NCBI RefSeq assembly: GCF_014873145.1
Contig: NZ_JADBEK010000001.1
Location: 12,710,001-12,774,000, forward strand
Source of the DNA: Nonomuraea angiospora
Lineage (GTDB): Bacteria; Actinomycetota; Actinomycetes; Streptosporangiales; Streptosporangiaceae
Direction: 5' to 3'
Length of the DNA: 64,000 nt
Below the pieces are notes generated by a model. The model ran no database searches and was not told the DNA's origin. It saw nothing but the letters and a program-made list of their open reading frames with translations. Of the stretch, positions 48,346 through 56,451 are shown in pieces. The translations under genes were made by a program, and so were the position numbers. The number at the start of each line of letters is the position of its first letter. Position 1 is the stretch's first letter.

Positions 48346-50455
48346 CGGGCGTTTTCGAGCCCCGGCCGCCCCGCCGCCCCGGCCGCTCCTTCGGCGCGCC
48401 GCTCACCGCGTAGGCCGCGGCCCGCTGCGGCCCCAGCCGCGAGCCCTGGCGGAACGCCGTCGCGAACGCCGACCGGCCCAGCGCCGCGCGGGCCAGCCGC
48501 GTGCAGCGCTCGTGCCAGGTCGCGTGGTAGCTGATCCACTCGGGCGAGGTCCCCACCGCCTGCCACATCGCGTGCGCCGCCCCCAGCAGCGCGGCGGCCC
48601 GGTCGTGCTCGTCCCGCGCGCCCGCGAGCCAGGCCAGCACCTCCAGGCACTGGGTCAGGCACCACCGGTCGTTGATCCCCCCGGTGAACTCGGTGGCCGC
48701 CGTCAGCAGCGCCTCCGCGCGCCGGCGCTCGCCCAGATTCCAGTGCGCGACCCCGAGCGCGAGCTGCGCGTACGCGCGGAAGACCAGGGCGCGCCGGCTC
48801 TCGCACAGGGCAAGGAGCCGCTCGCCGCACTCGGTCGCCTGGCGGGGCGTCTCGGTCGAGCCGTACGCGGCCCCGATGTAGAGGTCGAACATGATGCCGT
48901 CCATGTCGCCCGTGGCCTCGTGGAAGGCGAGGGAGTCCCGGATCAGCGCCAGGCCGCGCTGGGCGTCGCCGCTGAGGAACGCCGCGACGCCCGAGCTGCG
49001 GATGCCGCGCGCCACGAGGTTCTCGTCGCCCTCCCTGCGCGCGAAGGCGAGGAATTCCTCCAGCCCCCGCACGGCCGCCGCCGGCCGGCCCTGGCGCACG
49101 GCGAGCAGGCTGTCCGCCCAGAGCCCCACCGCATGGCACCGGCTCTGCTCCGGCACCCGTTCCAGGCCGCGTCCCAGCCAGTAGCGGCCCTCCGCGAACG
49201 ACCCGGTCAGCAGCCAGAAGCACCACATCGCCGAGGCGGCCTCCAGCTCCGTCGGCGCCAGCGCCGGATCGCTCAGGCACATCTCCAGGGCGACCCGGAT
49301 GTTGGGCAGCTCCCGCTGCAGGAGCAGGTAGCGGTCCAGCTGCTCGGGGACCATCCGGTCGATGCGGTGCTCCTCGACCAGGTCCCGGTAGTGCTCGACG
49401 TAACGCCGGCGCAGCCGCCGCTCCTCGGGAGGCGGCAGCTGCTCGCACCCGTACGCGCGCAGGGCCTCCGGCATGCGGTAGCGGGGACCGTCCCTGACCA
49501 GGACCGACTTGTCCACCAGCCCGGTCAGGTGGTCGAGCACGTCGAGCCGGTCGATGCCGTCGCCGGAGCAGACCGCCTCGGCGGTCTCCAGGTCCGCCCC
49601 GGAGGGGAACAGCCCCAGCCGCGCCCACAGCCGCCGCTCCCCGGCCGAGCAGAGGCGGAAGCTCCACTCCATGGTCGCGCGCATCGTCTGGTGGCGGGGC
49701 AGGGCGGCGGGCGCCTTTGCGACCAGCACGTCGAAGCGCTCCTCCAGCTCCCGCGCCAGGCGTTCGAGCGGCATGGACCGCAGCCGGACCGCCGCCAGCT
49801 CGATCGCCAGCGGGATGCCCTCCAGGCGGCGCACCAGCTCCGCCACGGGCGCCACGTTGCGCGCGTTGAGCCGGAAGCCGGGCACGGCGCCCGCCGCGCG
49901 CTCCACGAACAGCCGGACGGAGTCGTGGCGGCCGACCTCCCGGACCGTGTGGCCGCAGCCCGGGCCGGGATCGGGAGTGGACAGCGGGGCGACGGTCAGC
50001 ACCTGCTCGCCGGAGACCCGCAGGGTCTGCCTGCTGGTCGCCAGGACCTGCAGCCGGGGCGCGGAGCGCAGCAGCCGGTCCACGAACCGGGCGCAGACCC
50101 CGCTCAGGTGCTCGCAGTTGTCCAGGACCAGCAGCATCCGCTTGCGGGAGAGGTGGTCCACCAGCACGCCCATGGGATCGCGGCGCACGTCGCGCAGCCC
50201 CAGCGCCATGGCGACCTCCGACTCCAGCAGGTCGCCCGTCTCCAGGGTGGCCAGCTCGACCACCTCGACCCCGTCCTGGTACGCGTCCCGCAGCAGCTCC
50301 GCGGCCCTGAGCGCCAGCCGGGTCTTGCCGACGCCGCCCGCGCCCGTCAAGGTGAGCAGCCGGGACCTGCCCAGCATCTTCCGCATCGTGGACAGCTCCT
50401 GGGCCCGCCCGACGAAGGTGGACTTGTCGGTCAGGACGCCGGAGCCGGACCTCAT
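48287..50455 (-). CDS. AfsR-like STAND ATPase regulator lacking the HTH
   Basis: The 722-residue protein has an NB-ARC/STAND ATPase (Walker A GAGGVGKT at about 38-45; Walker B MLLVLDNCEHL; RLEGIPLAIELAAVRLR), a winged-helix-like linker and TPR-type repeats (SFAEGRYWLGRGLERVPEQS). It closely resembles the following gene's product but stops after SGAPKERPGRRGGRGSKTP with a short basic tail where the paralogue continues into a LuxR HTH. It may therefore act without binding DNA itself, or be a damaged gene. Its ATG overlaps the stop of the paralogue by ATGA. Confidence 0.83.
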   Translation of the reverse strand: MRSGSGVLTDKSTFVGRAQELSTMRKMLGRSRLLTLTGAGGVGKTRLALRAAELLRDAYQDGVEVVELATLETGDLLESEVAMALGLRDVRRDPMGVLVDHLSRKRMLLVLDNCEHLSGVCARFVDRLLRSAPRLQVLATSRQTLRVSGEQVLTVAPLSTPDPGPGCGHTVREVGRHDSVRLFVERAAGAVPGFRLNARNVAPVAELVRRLEGIPLAIELAAVRLRSMPLERLARELEERFDVLVAKAPAALPRHQTMRATMEWSFRLCSAGERRLWARLGLFPSGADLETAEAVCSGDGIDRLDVLDHLTGLVDKSVLVRDGPRYRMPEALRAYGCEQLPPPEERRLRRRYVEHYRDLVEEHRIDRMVPEQLDRYLLLQRELPNIRVALEMCLSDPALAPTELEAASAMWCFWLLTGSFAEGRYWLGRGLERVPEQSRCHAVGLWADSLLAVRQGRPAAAVRGLEEFLAFARREGDENLVARGIRSSGVAAFLSGDAQRGLALIRDSLAFHEATGDMDGIMFDLYIGAAYGSTETPRQATECGERLLALCESRRALVFRAYAQLALGVAHWNLGERRRAEALLTAATEFTGGINDRWCLTQCLEVLAWLAGARDEHDRAAALLGAAHAMWQAVGTSPEWISYHATWHERCTRLARAALGRSAFATAFRQGSRLGPQRAAAYAVSGAPKERPGRRGGRGSKTPVTLGVGGRRRPRSGTSPAG

Positions 50456-52791
50456 GGGGCGCCCCCGGGGAGCCGGCCCTGCTCGCCGACCCAGGCCGCG
50501 ATCTGGGAGCGCGAGTTGAACCCGAGCTTGGTCAGGATGTGCTCGACGTGCCCCTCGGCCGTTCGCTGGGCGATCACCAGCGTGGAGGCGATGGCCTTGT
50601 TGGTCATGCCCTGGGCGACGAGCCGGGCGATCTCCATCTCCCGCCGGGTGAGCGGCGAGGGCTGGGCCGCCGCCGCGGGCTTGGCCGGTTTCACGTCCTC
50701 GCACATCGCGTACGCGAGCGCGTCGGCCGGGGTGAGCTCGGTGCCCCTGCGGAAGGCGGCCTCGAACGCCTCCTCGCCGAGGCGCTCGCGCGCCAGCGCC
50801 TCGGAGGTGTCGTGGTGGCCGGACAGGTAGCCGAACGGGGGAGCGCCGAACGACCGCCAGCGCTCCTGCGAGGCCCCGAACAGCACGGCGGCGCGCTCGG
50901 GCGTGCCGTCGGCGGCCATCCAGGCCAGCGCCTCGATGCACAGGGCGGTGCCCAGGCGGTCGTCGAAGGGCTCCTTGTGCCGGATGGCCTCGCGCTCCAT
51001 CTCGACCGCCCTGGCCACGTCGCCCTCCCGCCACACCTCGATCCCGTACACCCACAGCGTGTACGACCTGAACCAGTGGTCCTCGCGGGCCTGGCAGGTC
51101 TCCAGGCCCTCGGTGAAGCGCGTGACGGCCTCGCCGGGATGGCCGAGCAGCGAGTGGGCGGTGGCCAGGTACAGCAGCGCGTTCACCACCCCCATCGGGG
51201 CGTCCGCCTCGCGGTAGCCCGCCACCGCCTCCTCCAGCAGGTCCGCCGCGCCGGCGATGTCGCGCTGGAGCAGGGTCGCCAGGCCGCGGACGTAGGAGAT
51301 CTCGGCGAGGATCGCCGCGCTGTCGAGCTGTTTGGCCAGCCCGCGGGCCTCCTCCAGCATGTCCGCCGCCAGCGCGAAGTCGCTCTGCAGCACCGCCAGC
51401 CGCGCGTTGACACACAGCGCGTTGGCGCGGGCGGTCGCCGCGGCGTCACCCTCGGCGTCATTGGACGCGAGCAGGCGGTCGAGCCAGTCACGCGGCTCCC
51501 GCAGCGACCCGGTCGCGATCCAGTAGAACCGCAGCGACGTGGCGATGGCCAGGCCGCGCACCGCCTCGCCCGGCGTGGTGAGGCAGTAGTCGAGGGCGCT
51601 GCGGATGTTGCCGTGCTCGGCGCGCAGGCGGTTGAACCAGGCCACCTGGTCGGGGCCGAACCACTCCCGCTGCCCGCGGCTGGCGAGGTCCTCGAACCAG
51701 TCGCGGTGCCGGGCCCGCAGCGCCGCCTCGTCGCCCGACTCGCGCAGCCGGTCGCGGCCGTACTGGCGGATGGTCTCCAGCAGCCGGTAGCGCACCGTGG
51801 TCTGGTCGCCCTCGCGGGCCAGCACCGACTTGCCCACCAGGCCGACGACCAGATCGACGACCTCGTCGGGCTCGATGCCGTCGCCGGCGCACACGTGCTC
51901 GGCCGCCTCCAGGTCCAGACCGCCGGAGAACACCGACAGCCGGCCCCAGAGCAGCCGCTCCTGCTCGGTGCAGAGAGCGTAGCTCCAGTCGATCAGCGCC
52001 CGCAGCGTCTGCTGGCGGGGCAACGCGGTGCGCGCCCCCATCGTGAGCAGCCGGAACCGGTCGTCCAGCCGGGCCAGCAGCTGCTCCACGGAGATCGCCC
52101 GCAGCCGGACCGCCGCCAGCTCGATCGCCAGCGGGATGCCGTCCAGCCGCCGGACGATCCGCGCCACGCTGTCCTGGTTGTCCTCGGTGATCTCGAACCC
52201 CGGCAGCACGGACTGGGACCGGTCGGCGAACAGCCGGATCGCGTCGAACTGCTTCAGCGAATCCGTGGACGACCGCGCGAGGTCGAAGTCCGGCATGGGC
52301 AGCGGCGGGACGGCCATCGTCTGCTCGCCCACGACGCCGAGCGTCTGCCGGCTGGTGGCCAGGATCCGCAGGCCGGGCGCGGCGCGCATGAGCGTCTCGG
52401 CCACCGTGGCGCATTCGTCGAGCAGATGCTCGCAGTTGTCCAGGATGAGGAGCATTCTCTTGTCACGCAGATGATCCGTGAGCACCTCGATGGAGGGCCG
52501 CACTGAACGGTCCTGGATTTCCAGGCATTCCATCACCGTCTGCACCAGCAATTCGGGGCTCTCCAGCGCCGCGAGCTCGACCAGCCACACTCCGTCGGGG
52601 TAGCTGCGCCGCAGGTCGAAACCGACCCGCATGGCGAGGCGGGTCTTGCCGACGCCGCCGACGCCGATCAGGGTCACCAGCCTGGCATCGGACAGCAGCC
52701 GCTTGACCTCGGCGATCTCGTGCCGCCTGCCGATGAAGCTGTTGAGCTCAGAGGGCAGGTGGCAGGAAACGATCGGTGCGGTCATGGTCAT
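50452..52791 (-). CDS. AfsR-like STAND regulator with LuxR-type HTH
   Basis: The 779-residue protein combines an NB-ARC ATPase (Walker A GVGGVGKT at 43-50; MLLILDNCEHLL; GIPLAIELAAVRLRA), TPR-like repeats, and a C-terminal LuxR HTH (LTRREMEIARLVAQGMTNKA, then TAEGHVEHILTKLGF). ATP-dependent oligomerisation on an unknown signal probably exposes the HTH for transcription activation. ATG 52791 follows GGAG by five bases; longer frames upstream lack a ribosome site. The gene is divergent from the DUF7144-type gene across a 290-base region with two palindromes. Confidence 0.88.
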   Translation of the reverse strand: MTMTAPIVSCHLPSELNSFIGRRHEIAEVKRLLSDARLVTLIGVGGVGKTRLAMRVGFDLRRSYPDGVWLVELAALESPELLVQTVMECLEIQDRSVRPSIEVLTDHLRDKRMLLILDNCEHLLDECATVAETLMRAAPGLRILATSRQTLGVVGEQTMAVPPLPMPDFDLARSSTDSLKQFDAIRLFADRSQSVLPGFEITEDNQDSVARIVRRLDGIPLAIELAAVRLRAISVEQLLARLDDRFRLLTMGARTALPRQQTLRALIDWSYALCTEQERLLWGRLSVFSGGLDLEAAEHVCAGDGIEPDEVVDLVVGLVGKSVLAREGDQTTVRYRLLETIRQYGRDRLRESGDEAALRARHRDWFEDLASRGQREWFGPDQVAWFNRLRAEHGNIRSALDYCLTTPGEAVRGLAIATSLRFYWIATGSLREPRDWLDRLLASNDAEGDAAATARANALCVNARLAVLQSDFALAADMLEEARGLAKQLDSAAILAEISYVRGLATLLQRDIAGAADLLEEAVAGYREADAPMGVVNALLYLATAHSLLGHPGEAVTRFTEGLETCQAREDHWFRSYTLWVYGIEVWREGDVARAVEMEREAIRHKEPFDDRLGTALCIEALAWMAADGTPERAAVLFGASQERWRSFGAPPFGYLSGHHDTSEALARERLGEEAFEAAFRRGTELTPADALAYAMCEDVKPAKPAAAAQPSPLTRREMEIARLVAQGMTNKAIASTLVIAQRTAEGHVEHILTKLGFNSRSQIAAWVGEQGRLPGGAP

Positions 52792-52925
52792 GAATGCTCC
52801 AACGGCTCCGGCGCCCGGGGCACCGCGCCGCCAGTGCCCCAGTCTCCACTCCCAGATTATTCGGTGAAGGTACCCCTCGCACTTTGTCGTTTCCGCGCGG
52901 GTGACGTCGGCCAAGCAAATCCCCA

Positions 52926-52937
52926 TTTTCCGGAAAA
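52926..52937. promoter_or_regulatory. AT-rich palindrome TTTTCCGGAAAA in a divergent region
   Basis: A perfect 12-bp palindrome lies about 135 bases before the STAND regulator start in an unusually AT-rich patch (52915-52965). It is a candidate operator. The rest of 52792-53081 holds promoters for the divergent genes and the second palindrome at 53011, but no gene that I can support. Confidence 0.35.
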
Positions 52938-53010
52938 ATTGGGAAAAGGGGGAGACTTAATGGCGGCGCACTTTGCCGATGCGTGGACATAGCTTTGCCC
53001 GGCGGGATTT

Positions 53011-53022
53011 TGTCTTTAGACA
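53011..53022. promoter_or_regulatory. TGTCTTTAGACA palindrome
   Basis: TGTCT and AGACA form perfect arms around TT, 60 bases before the DUF7144-like gene start. This is a small possible operator. Confidence 0.3.
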
Positions 53023-53081
53023 TTTCGGGCATGGGTGCAGACGGCGACCGGGAGTTTCAACTCGCCGGGAAGGAGACGATC

Positions 53082-53507
53082 ATGGCGACGTCAACGTCAC
53101 CGTTCGCATTCCACCGTGGTGGCTACTCGGGCTGGCTCGGATTCGCCGGGACCCTCTCGATGGTGCTGGGCATCTTCAACATCATCGAGGGCGTCATAGC
53201 CCTGTTCAAGACGTACTTCTTCGTCACGCCCGGCGGCCACCTGCTGGTGTGGAACTACACCGCCTGGGGCGTGATCTGGCTGGCGATCGGCGTCCTGCAG
53301 TTCCTGGTGGGGCTCGGCGTGCTGGCCGGACAGACCTGGGCCCGCTGGACCGGGGTCGTGCTGGCCGGCCTGGCGATGATCGGCCACTTCGCCTTCATGG
53401 TGGCCTTCCCGATCTGGTCGATGATCGCGATCGCGCTCTGCATCCTGGTCATGTACGGCCTCATCGCGCCGCCCAAGGGCGCGACCGGCGTTCCCGGGTC
53501 CGGGTGA
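53082..53507 (+). CDS. Four-helix membrane protein (DUF7144-like)
   Basis: The 141-residue protein has four membrane helices (for example LGFAGTLSMVLGIFNIIEGV, AWGVIWLAIGVLQFLVGLGV, AFMVAFPIWSMIAIALCILV). Its GWLGFAG start and WNYTAWGVIWL motif resemble actinobacterial proteins annotated as DUF7144. Function unknown. A GGGAAGGAG site lies nine bases before ATG 53082. Divergent from the LuxR-type STAND gene. Confidence 0.8.
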   Translation: MATSTSPFAFHRGGYSGWLGFAGTLSMVLGIFNIIEGVIALFKTYFFVTPGGHLLVWNYTAWGVIWLAIGVLQFLVGLGVLAGQTWARWTGVVLAGLAMIGHFAFMVAFPIWSMIAIALCILVMYGLIAPPKGATGVPGSG

Positions 53508-53612
53508 CGCGTCAGTCGAAGGATGTACGCCGACCTCCTCAGCGGGCAGGAAGCCTTGCGGTCCAGGCCGTCCTAGCGTTATGGGAAACGGCCCCGATCG
53601 AAAGAGGTCCCC

Positions 53613-53804
53613 ATGGCTCCTGCCCGCAAGACGTTCCTCACCGGACTGACGGTCTTCGTCATCGGGCTCGCGCTGTGGCTGTTCGGGACCGACGTCGAGA
53701 TCGTCGTGTTCGTCCCGTCGAAGATCGGCCTGGTCATGATGGTGCTCGGCGCCATCGAGGCCGCGTACGGGCTCTACCGGATGGCCAGGAGCGAGCGTGC
53801 CTGA
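53613..53804 (+). CDS. Small two-helix membrane protein
   Basis: The 63-residue protein MAPARKTFLTGLTVFVIGLA... has two membrane helices joined by FVPSKIGLV and a basic C terminus. An AAAGAGG ribosome site precedes the ATG. It resembles small DUF5708-type actinobacterial proteins, but the assignment is loose. Function unknown. Convergent with the response regulator gene. Confidence 0.65.
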   Translation: MAPARKTFLTGLTVFVIGLALWLFGTDVEIVVFVPSKIGLVMMVLGAIEAAYGLYRMARSERA

Positions 53805-53811
53805 CGGCCGG

Positions 53812-54417
53812 TCAGAGCCAGCCGGCCTCGGTGGCGATGCGGACCGCGTCCAGCCGGTTGCGGGCGTCGAGCTTGGTGACGATCGCCCCCAGGTAGTTGC
53901 GTACCGTGCCCCTGGTCAGGTGGAGCGCGGCGGCGATCTCCGGGAGGTCGTCGCCGCCGGCGGCCCGGCGCAGCACCTCCACCTCGCGCGGTGACAGCGG
54001 GTTCGCCCGGGCCGCGATGGTGGCCGCGGCGAGGGCCGGGTCGACCACCGTCTCGCCCGCGTGGACGCGGCGCACGGCCGCCGCGAGGTCGGCCGGCGGC
54101 GCGTCCTTCAGCATGAACCCCTGGACGCCGGCCGCCAGCGCCCTGCGCAGCACCTCCGGCCGGCCCAGCTGGGTGAGGACGAGCACCCGGCAGCCCGGGA
54201 CCCGGTCGCGGAGCACGGCGGCGGCCTCGATGCCGTCGATCCCGGGCATCTGCACGTCCAGCACGGCCACGTCGGGCCGGTGCGCCAGCGCCGCGGGCAG
54301 CACCGCGTCCCCGTCCGCCGCCTCGGCGACGACCTCGATGTCCGGCTCCAGGCCCAGGAGCGAGGCGAGCGCCCCGCGGATGAGATGCAGGTCCTCGGCC
54401 AGCAGCACCCGGATCAC
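53812..54417 (-). CDS. NarL/DesR-type response regulator
   Basis: The 201-residue protein has a receiver domain (acidic ED pocket at 8-9, phosphorylated Asp54 in AVLDVQMPG, Lys104 in FMLKDAPP) and a LuxR-type HTH output (NPLSPREVEVLRRAAGG; HLTRGTVRNYLGAIVTKLDA). The GTG at 54417 follows GGGGGAG by six bases. The likely cognate histidine kinase is on the other strand at 56452, with a serine hydrolase gene between them, which is an unusual split arrangement. Confidence 0.9.
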   Translation of the reverse strand: MIRVLLAEDLHLIRGALASLLGLEPDIEVVAEAADGDAVLPAALAHRPDVAVLDVQMPGIDGIEAAAVLRDRVPGCRVLVLTQLGRPEVLRRALAAGVQGFMLKDAPPADLAAAVRRVHAGETVVDPALAAATIAARANPLSPREVEVLRRAAGGDDLPEIAAALHLTRGTVRNYLGAIVTKLDARNRLDAVRIATEAGWL

Positions 54418-54540
54418 TCTCGACTCCCCCCGAAGCGTGGGGACCATGATAGTTCCGATGTCCGGTTCGTGCGTTTCACATGCCGGATCGAGGTGCCTGG
54501 CACTGGTCCGGGACCGGCCGGGTTCGCGATCTTGGGAGGC

Positions 54541-56373
54541 ATGCAGAAAGTCCTGTTCCTCGGCCTGACGACCGCGCTGCTGGTGTGCGGCCTGTCCGGC
54601 AGAGCCGTAGCCTCGACCGACCTGGAGGACGTCGGAACGCTGGTCGACCAGGTGGTGCCCGCGCAGCTCGCCGCGCACGACATCCCCGGCGCGGCGGTCA
54701 CGGTGGTGTCGGGCGGCCGGCAGGTCTTCTCCCGCGGGTACGGCTACGCCGACCTGGCCGGGCGCGTGCCGGTGGACGCGGCCCGCACGGGGTTCTTCAC
54801 CGCCTCGACGGCCAAGACGTTCACCGCGATCGCCGCGCTCCAGCTCGTCCAGGAGGGCAAGCTCGACCTGCGCGCCGACGTCAACACCTACCTGAAGACC
54901 TTCAAGATCGAGAACACCTTCCCCGGGCGGCCGGTCACCCTGGAGCACCTGCTGACCCATACGGCCGGCTTCGCGGACAACGTGCTCGGCTCGTCCTGGG
55001 AGGACCCCGCCGCCGCCGAGTCCCTGGCCGAGGTGGTCAAGAACGGCCGGCCGGAGCGGGTGCGCCCGCCGGGGACCGTCCTCGCCTACGACAACTACGC
55101 CTACAACCTCGCGGGCTACCTGGTGGAGGTGGCCTCGGGGCGGCCGTTCGCCGAGTACGTGCGCTCGCGCGTCCTGGCGCCGCTGGGCATGGAGGGCACG
55201 TCGTTCGAGGCGCCGCTGCCCGCCGCCCTGGTGGGCACCCTGGCCCAGGGATACAACGGAGACGTTCCGTACAAGCGTTACTACGGGTCGCCCGCGTCCG
55301 GGGCCGGGCCCGTCACCACCGCCGCCGACATGGGACGCCTGATGATCGCTCTGCTCGGCGACGACCCCCGCCTGGGCAGGAACGTCGGCACGACCATGAT
55401 GAGCCGCCACTACACGCAGGACGCCCGGCTCCCCGGCATGGGGTACGGCCTGGAGGAAAGGGTCAGGAACGGGCGCCGGATCTTCTCCAAGGGCGGCGAC
55501 ATCAACGGCTTCCACCACGTCCTGGCCCTGCTGCCCGACCAGCGGACCGGCGTGTACGTCGTCTTCAACGGCGAGGACTCCGCGGCCTCGGCCGGCGAGC
55601 TGGTCGACCGGATCGTCGACCGCTACTTCCCCGGGAAGCAGGAGGCGCCGCGGCCGGTGCGCGGGGACACCTCGGCGTACGCGGGCACGTACACCCCGAC
55701 CCGGATCCGCGGCGACCTGCTGAGGGCCGGCGCGCTGTTCGGCAACGTGACCGTGGAGGCGGCGGGGGACGGGACGATCACCACGACGGGCCTGTCCCGC
55801 GATCCCGCCAGACCCGTGCAGACGTGGCAGCTCGTCGGGCCGGGGCTGTTCGCCGAGCGGGGCGGCCAGGAGCGCATCGCCTTCGACGGCCACGGCCTGC
55901 TCGCGGGCGGCCACCAGGAGGAGGCGGCCACGTTCGAACGCTCGGCCGCCGGCCTGCACGTGTGGCTGGTCTACGCGGGCCTGGCCGCGTTCGCGCTCGC
56001 CGGGCTCGGGATGCCGGTCGCGGCGCTCGTCCGCAGGCTCCGGGGCAGGCCCGCCCGGCACCGGAGCGCGTGGTGGCTCGCCTGGCTGACCAGCGTGCTC
56101 GTCCTGGTCTTCGCCTACGGCTTCGCCGTCACGATCGCCGTCGCGCCCACCGACGCCGTCTTCCTCGGGTCCCCGCTGCTCACGGCCGCCCTGATCGCCT
56201 CGTCCACGGCGTTCGTGCTCACCGGCGGGGTCCTGGCCTGCTCGGCGGGCGCCTGGTGGAAGGGCTGGTGGGGCCCGGCCGGGCGGATCTCCTACACGGC
56301 CTTCGCGCTCGTCTCGGCGGGCTTCATGGCCGTCGCGTACGCGTACGGCATGGTCGGGGGCGTGTTCGGCTGA
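54541..56373 (+). CDS. Membrane-bound serine hydrolase, beta-lactamase/PBP fold
   Basis: The 610-residue protein has a signal peptide (LFLGLTTALLVCGLSG), a class C beta-lactamase/esterase domain with the SxxK nucleophile Ser89/Lys92 in TASTAKTF, the YxN triad Tyr183-Asp-Asn185 and a later SKGGDI triad. A beta-rich region follows, and then four C-terminal membrane helices. It acts outside the membrane on a peptide, ester or amide; D-alanyl peptidase, esterase and beta-lactam hydrolysis are all possible. It lies between a divergent response regulator and the co-oriented histidine kinase, so it may be their target. The assigned ATG has a very close GGGAGG, so the true start could be slightly upstream. 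Confidence 0.85.
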   Translation: MQKVLFLGLTTALLVCGLSGRAVASTDLEDVGTLVDQVVPAQLAAHDIPGAAVTVVSGGRQVFSRGYGYADLAGRVPVDAARTGFFTASTAKTFTAIAALQLVQEGKLDLRADVNTYLKTFKIENTFPGRPVTLEHLLTHTAGFADNVLGSSWEDPAAAESLAEVVKNGRPERVRPPGTVLAYDNYAYNLAGYLVEVASGRPFAEYVRSRVLAPLGMEGTSFEAPLPAALVGTLAQGYNGDVPYKRYYGSPASGAGPVTTAADMGRLMIALLGDDPRLGRNVGTTMMSRHYTQDARLPGMGYGLEERVRNGRRIFSKGGDINGFHHVLALLPDQRTGVYVVFNGEDSAASAGELVDRIVDRYFPGKQEAPRPVRGDTSAYAGTYTPTRIRGDLLRAGALFGNVTVEAAGDGTITTTGLSRDPARPVQTWQLVGPGLFAERGGQERIAFDGHGLLAGGHQEEAATFERSAAGLHVWLVYAGLAAFALAGLGMPVAALVRRLRGRPARHRSAWWLAWLTSVLVLVFAYGFAVTIAVAPTDAVFLGSPLLTAALIASSTAFVLTGGVLACSAGAWWKGWWGPAGRISYTAFALVSAGFMAVAYAYGMVGGVFG

Positions 56374-56451
56374 TCCCCGCCGGGGACCCGGACCCGGGCC
56401 GTGGGATGCTTGGCCGCGAAACGGTGAAGGTCGTCTCGCGGTGGGGATCGA

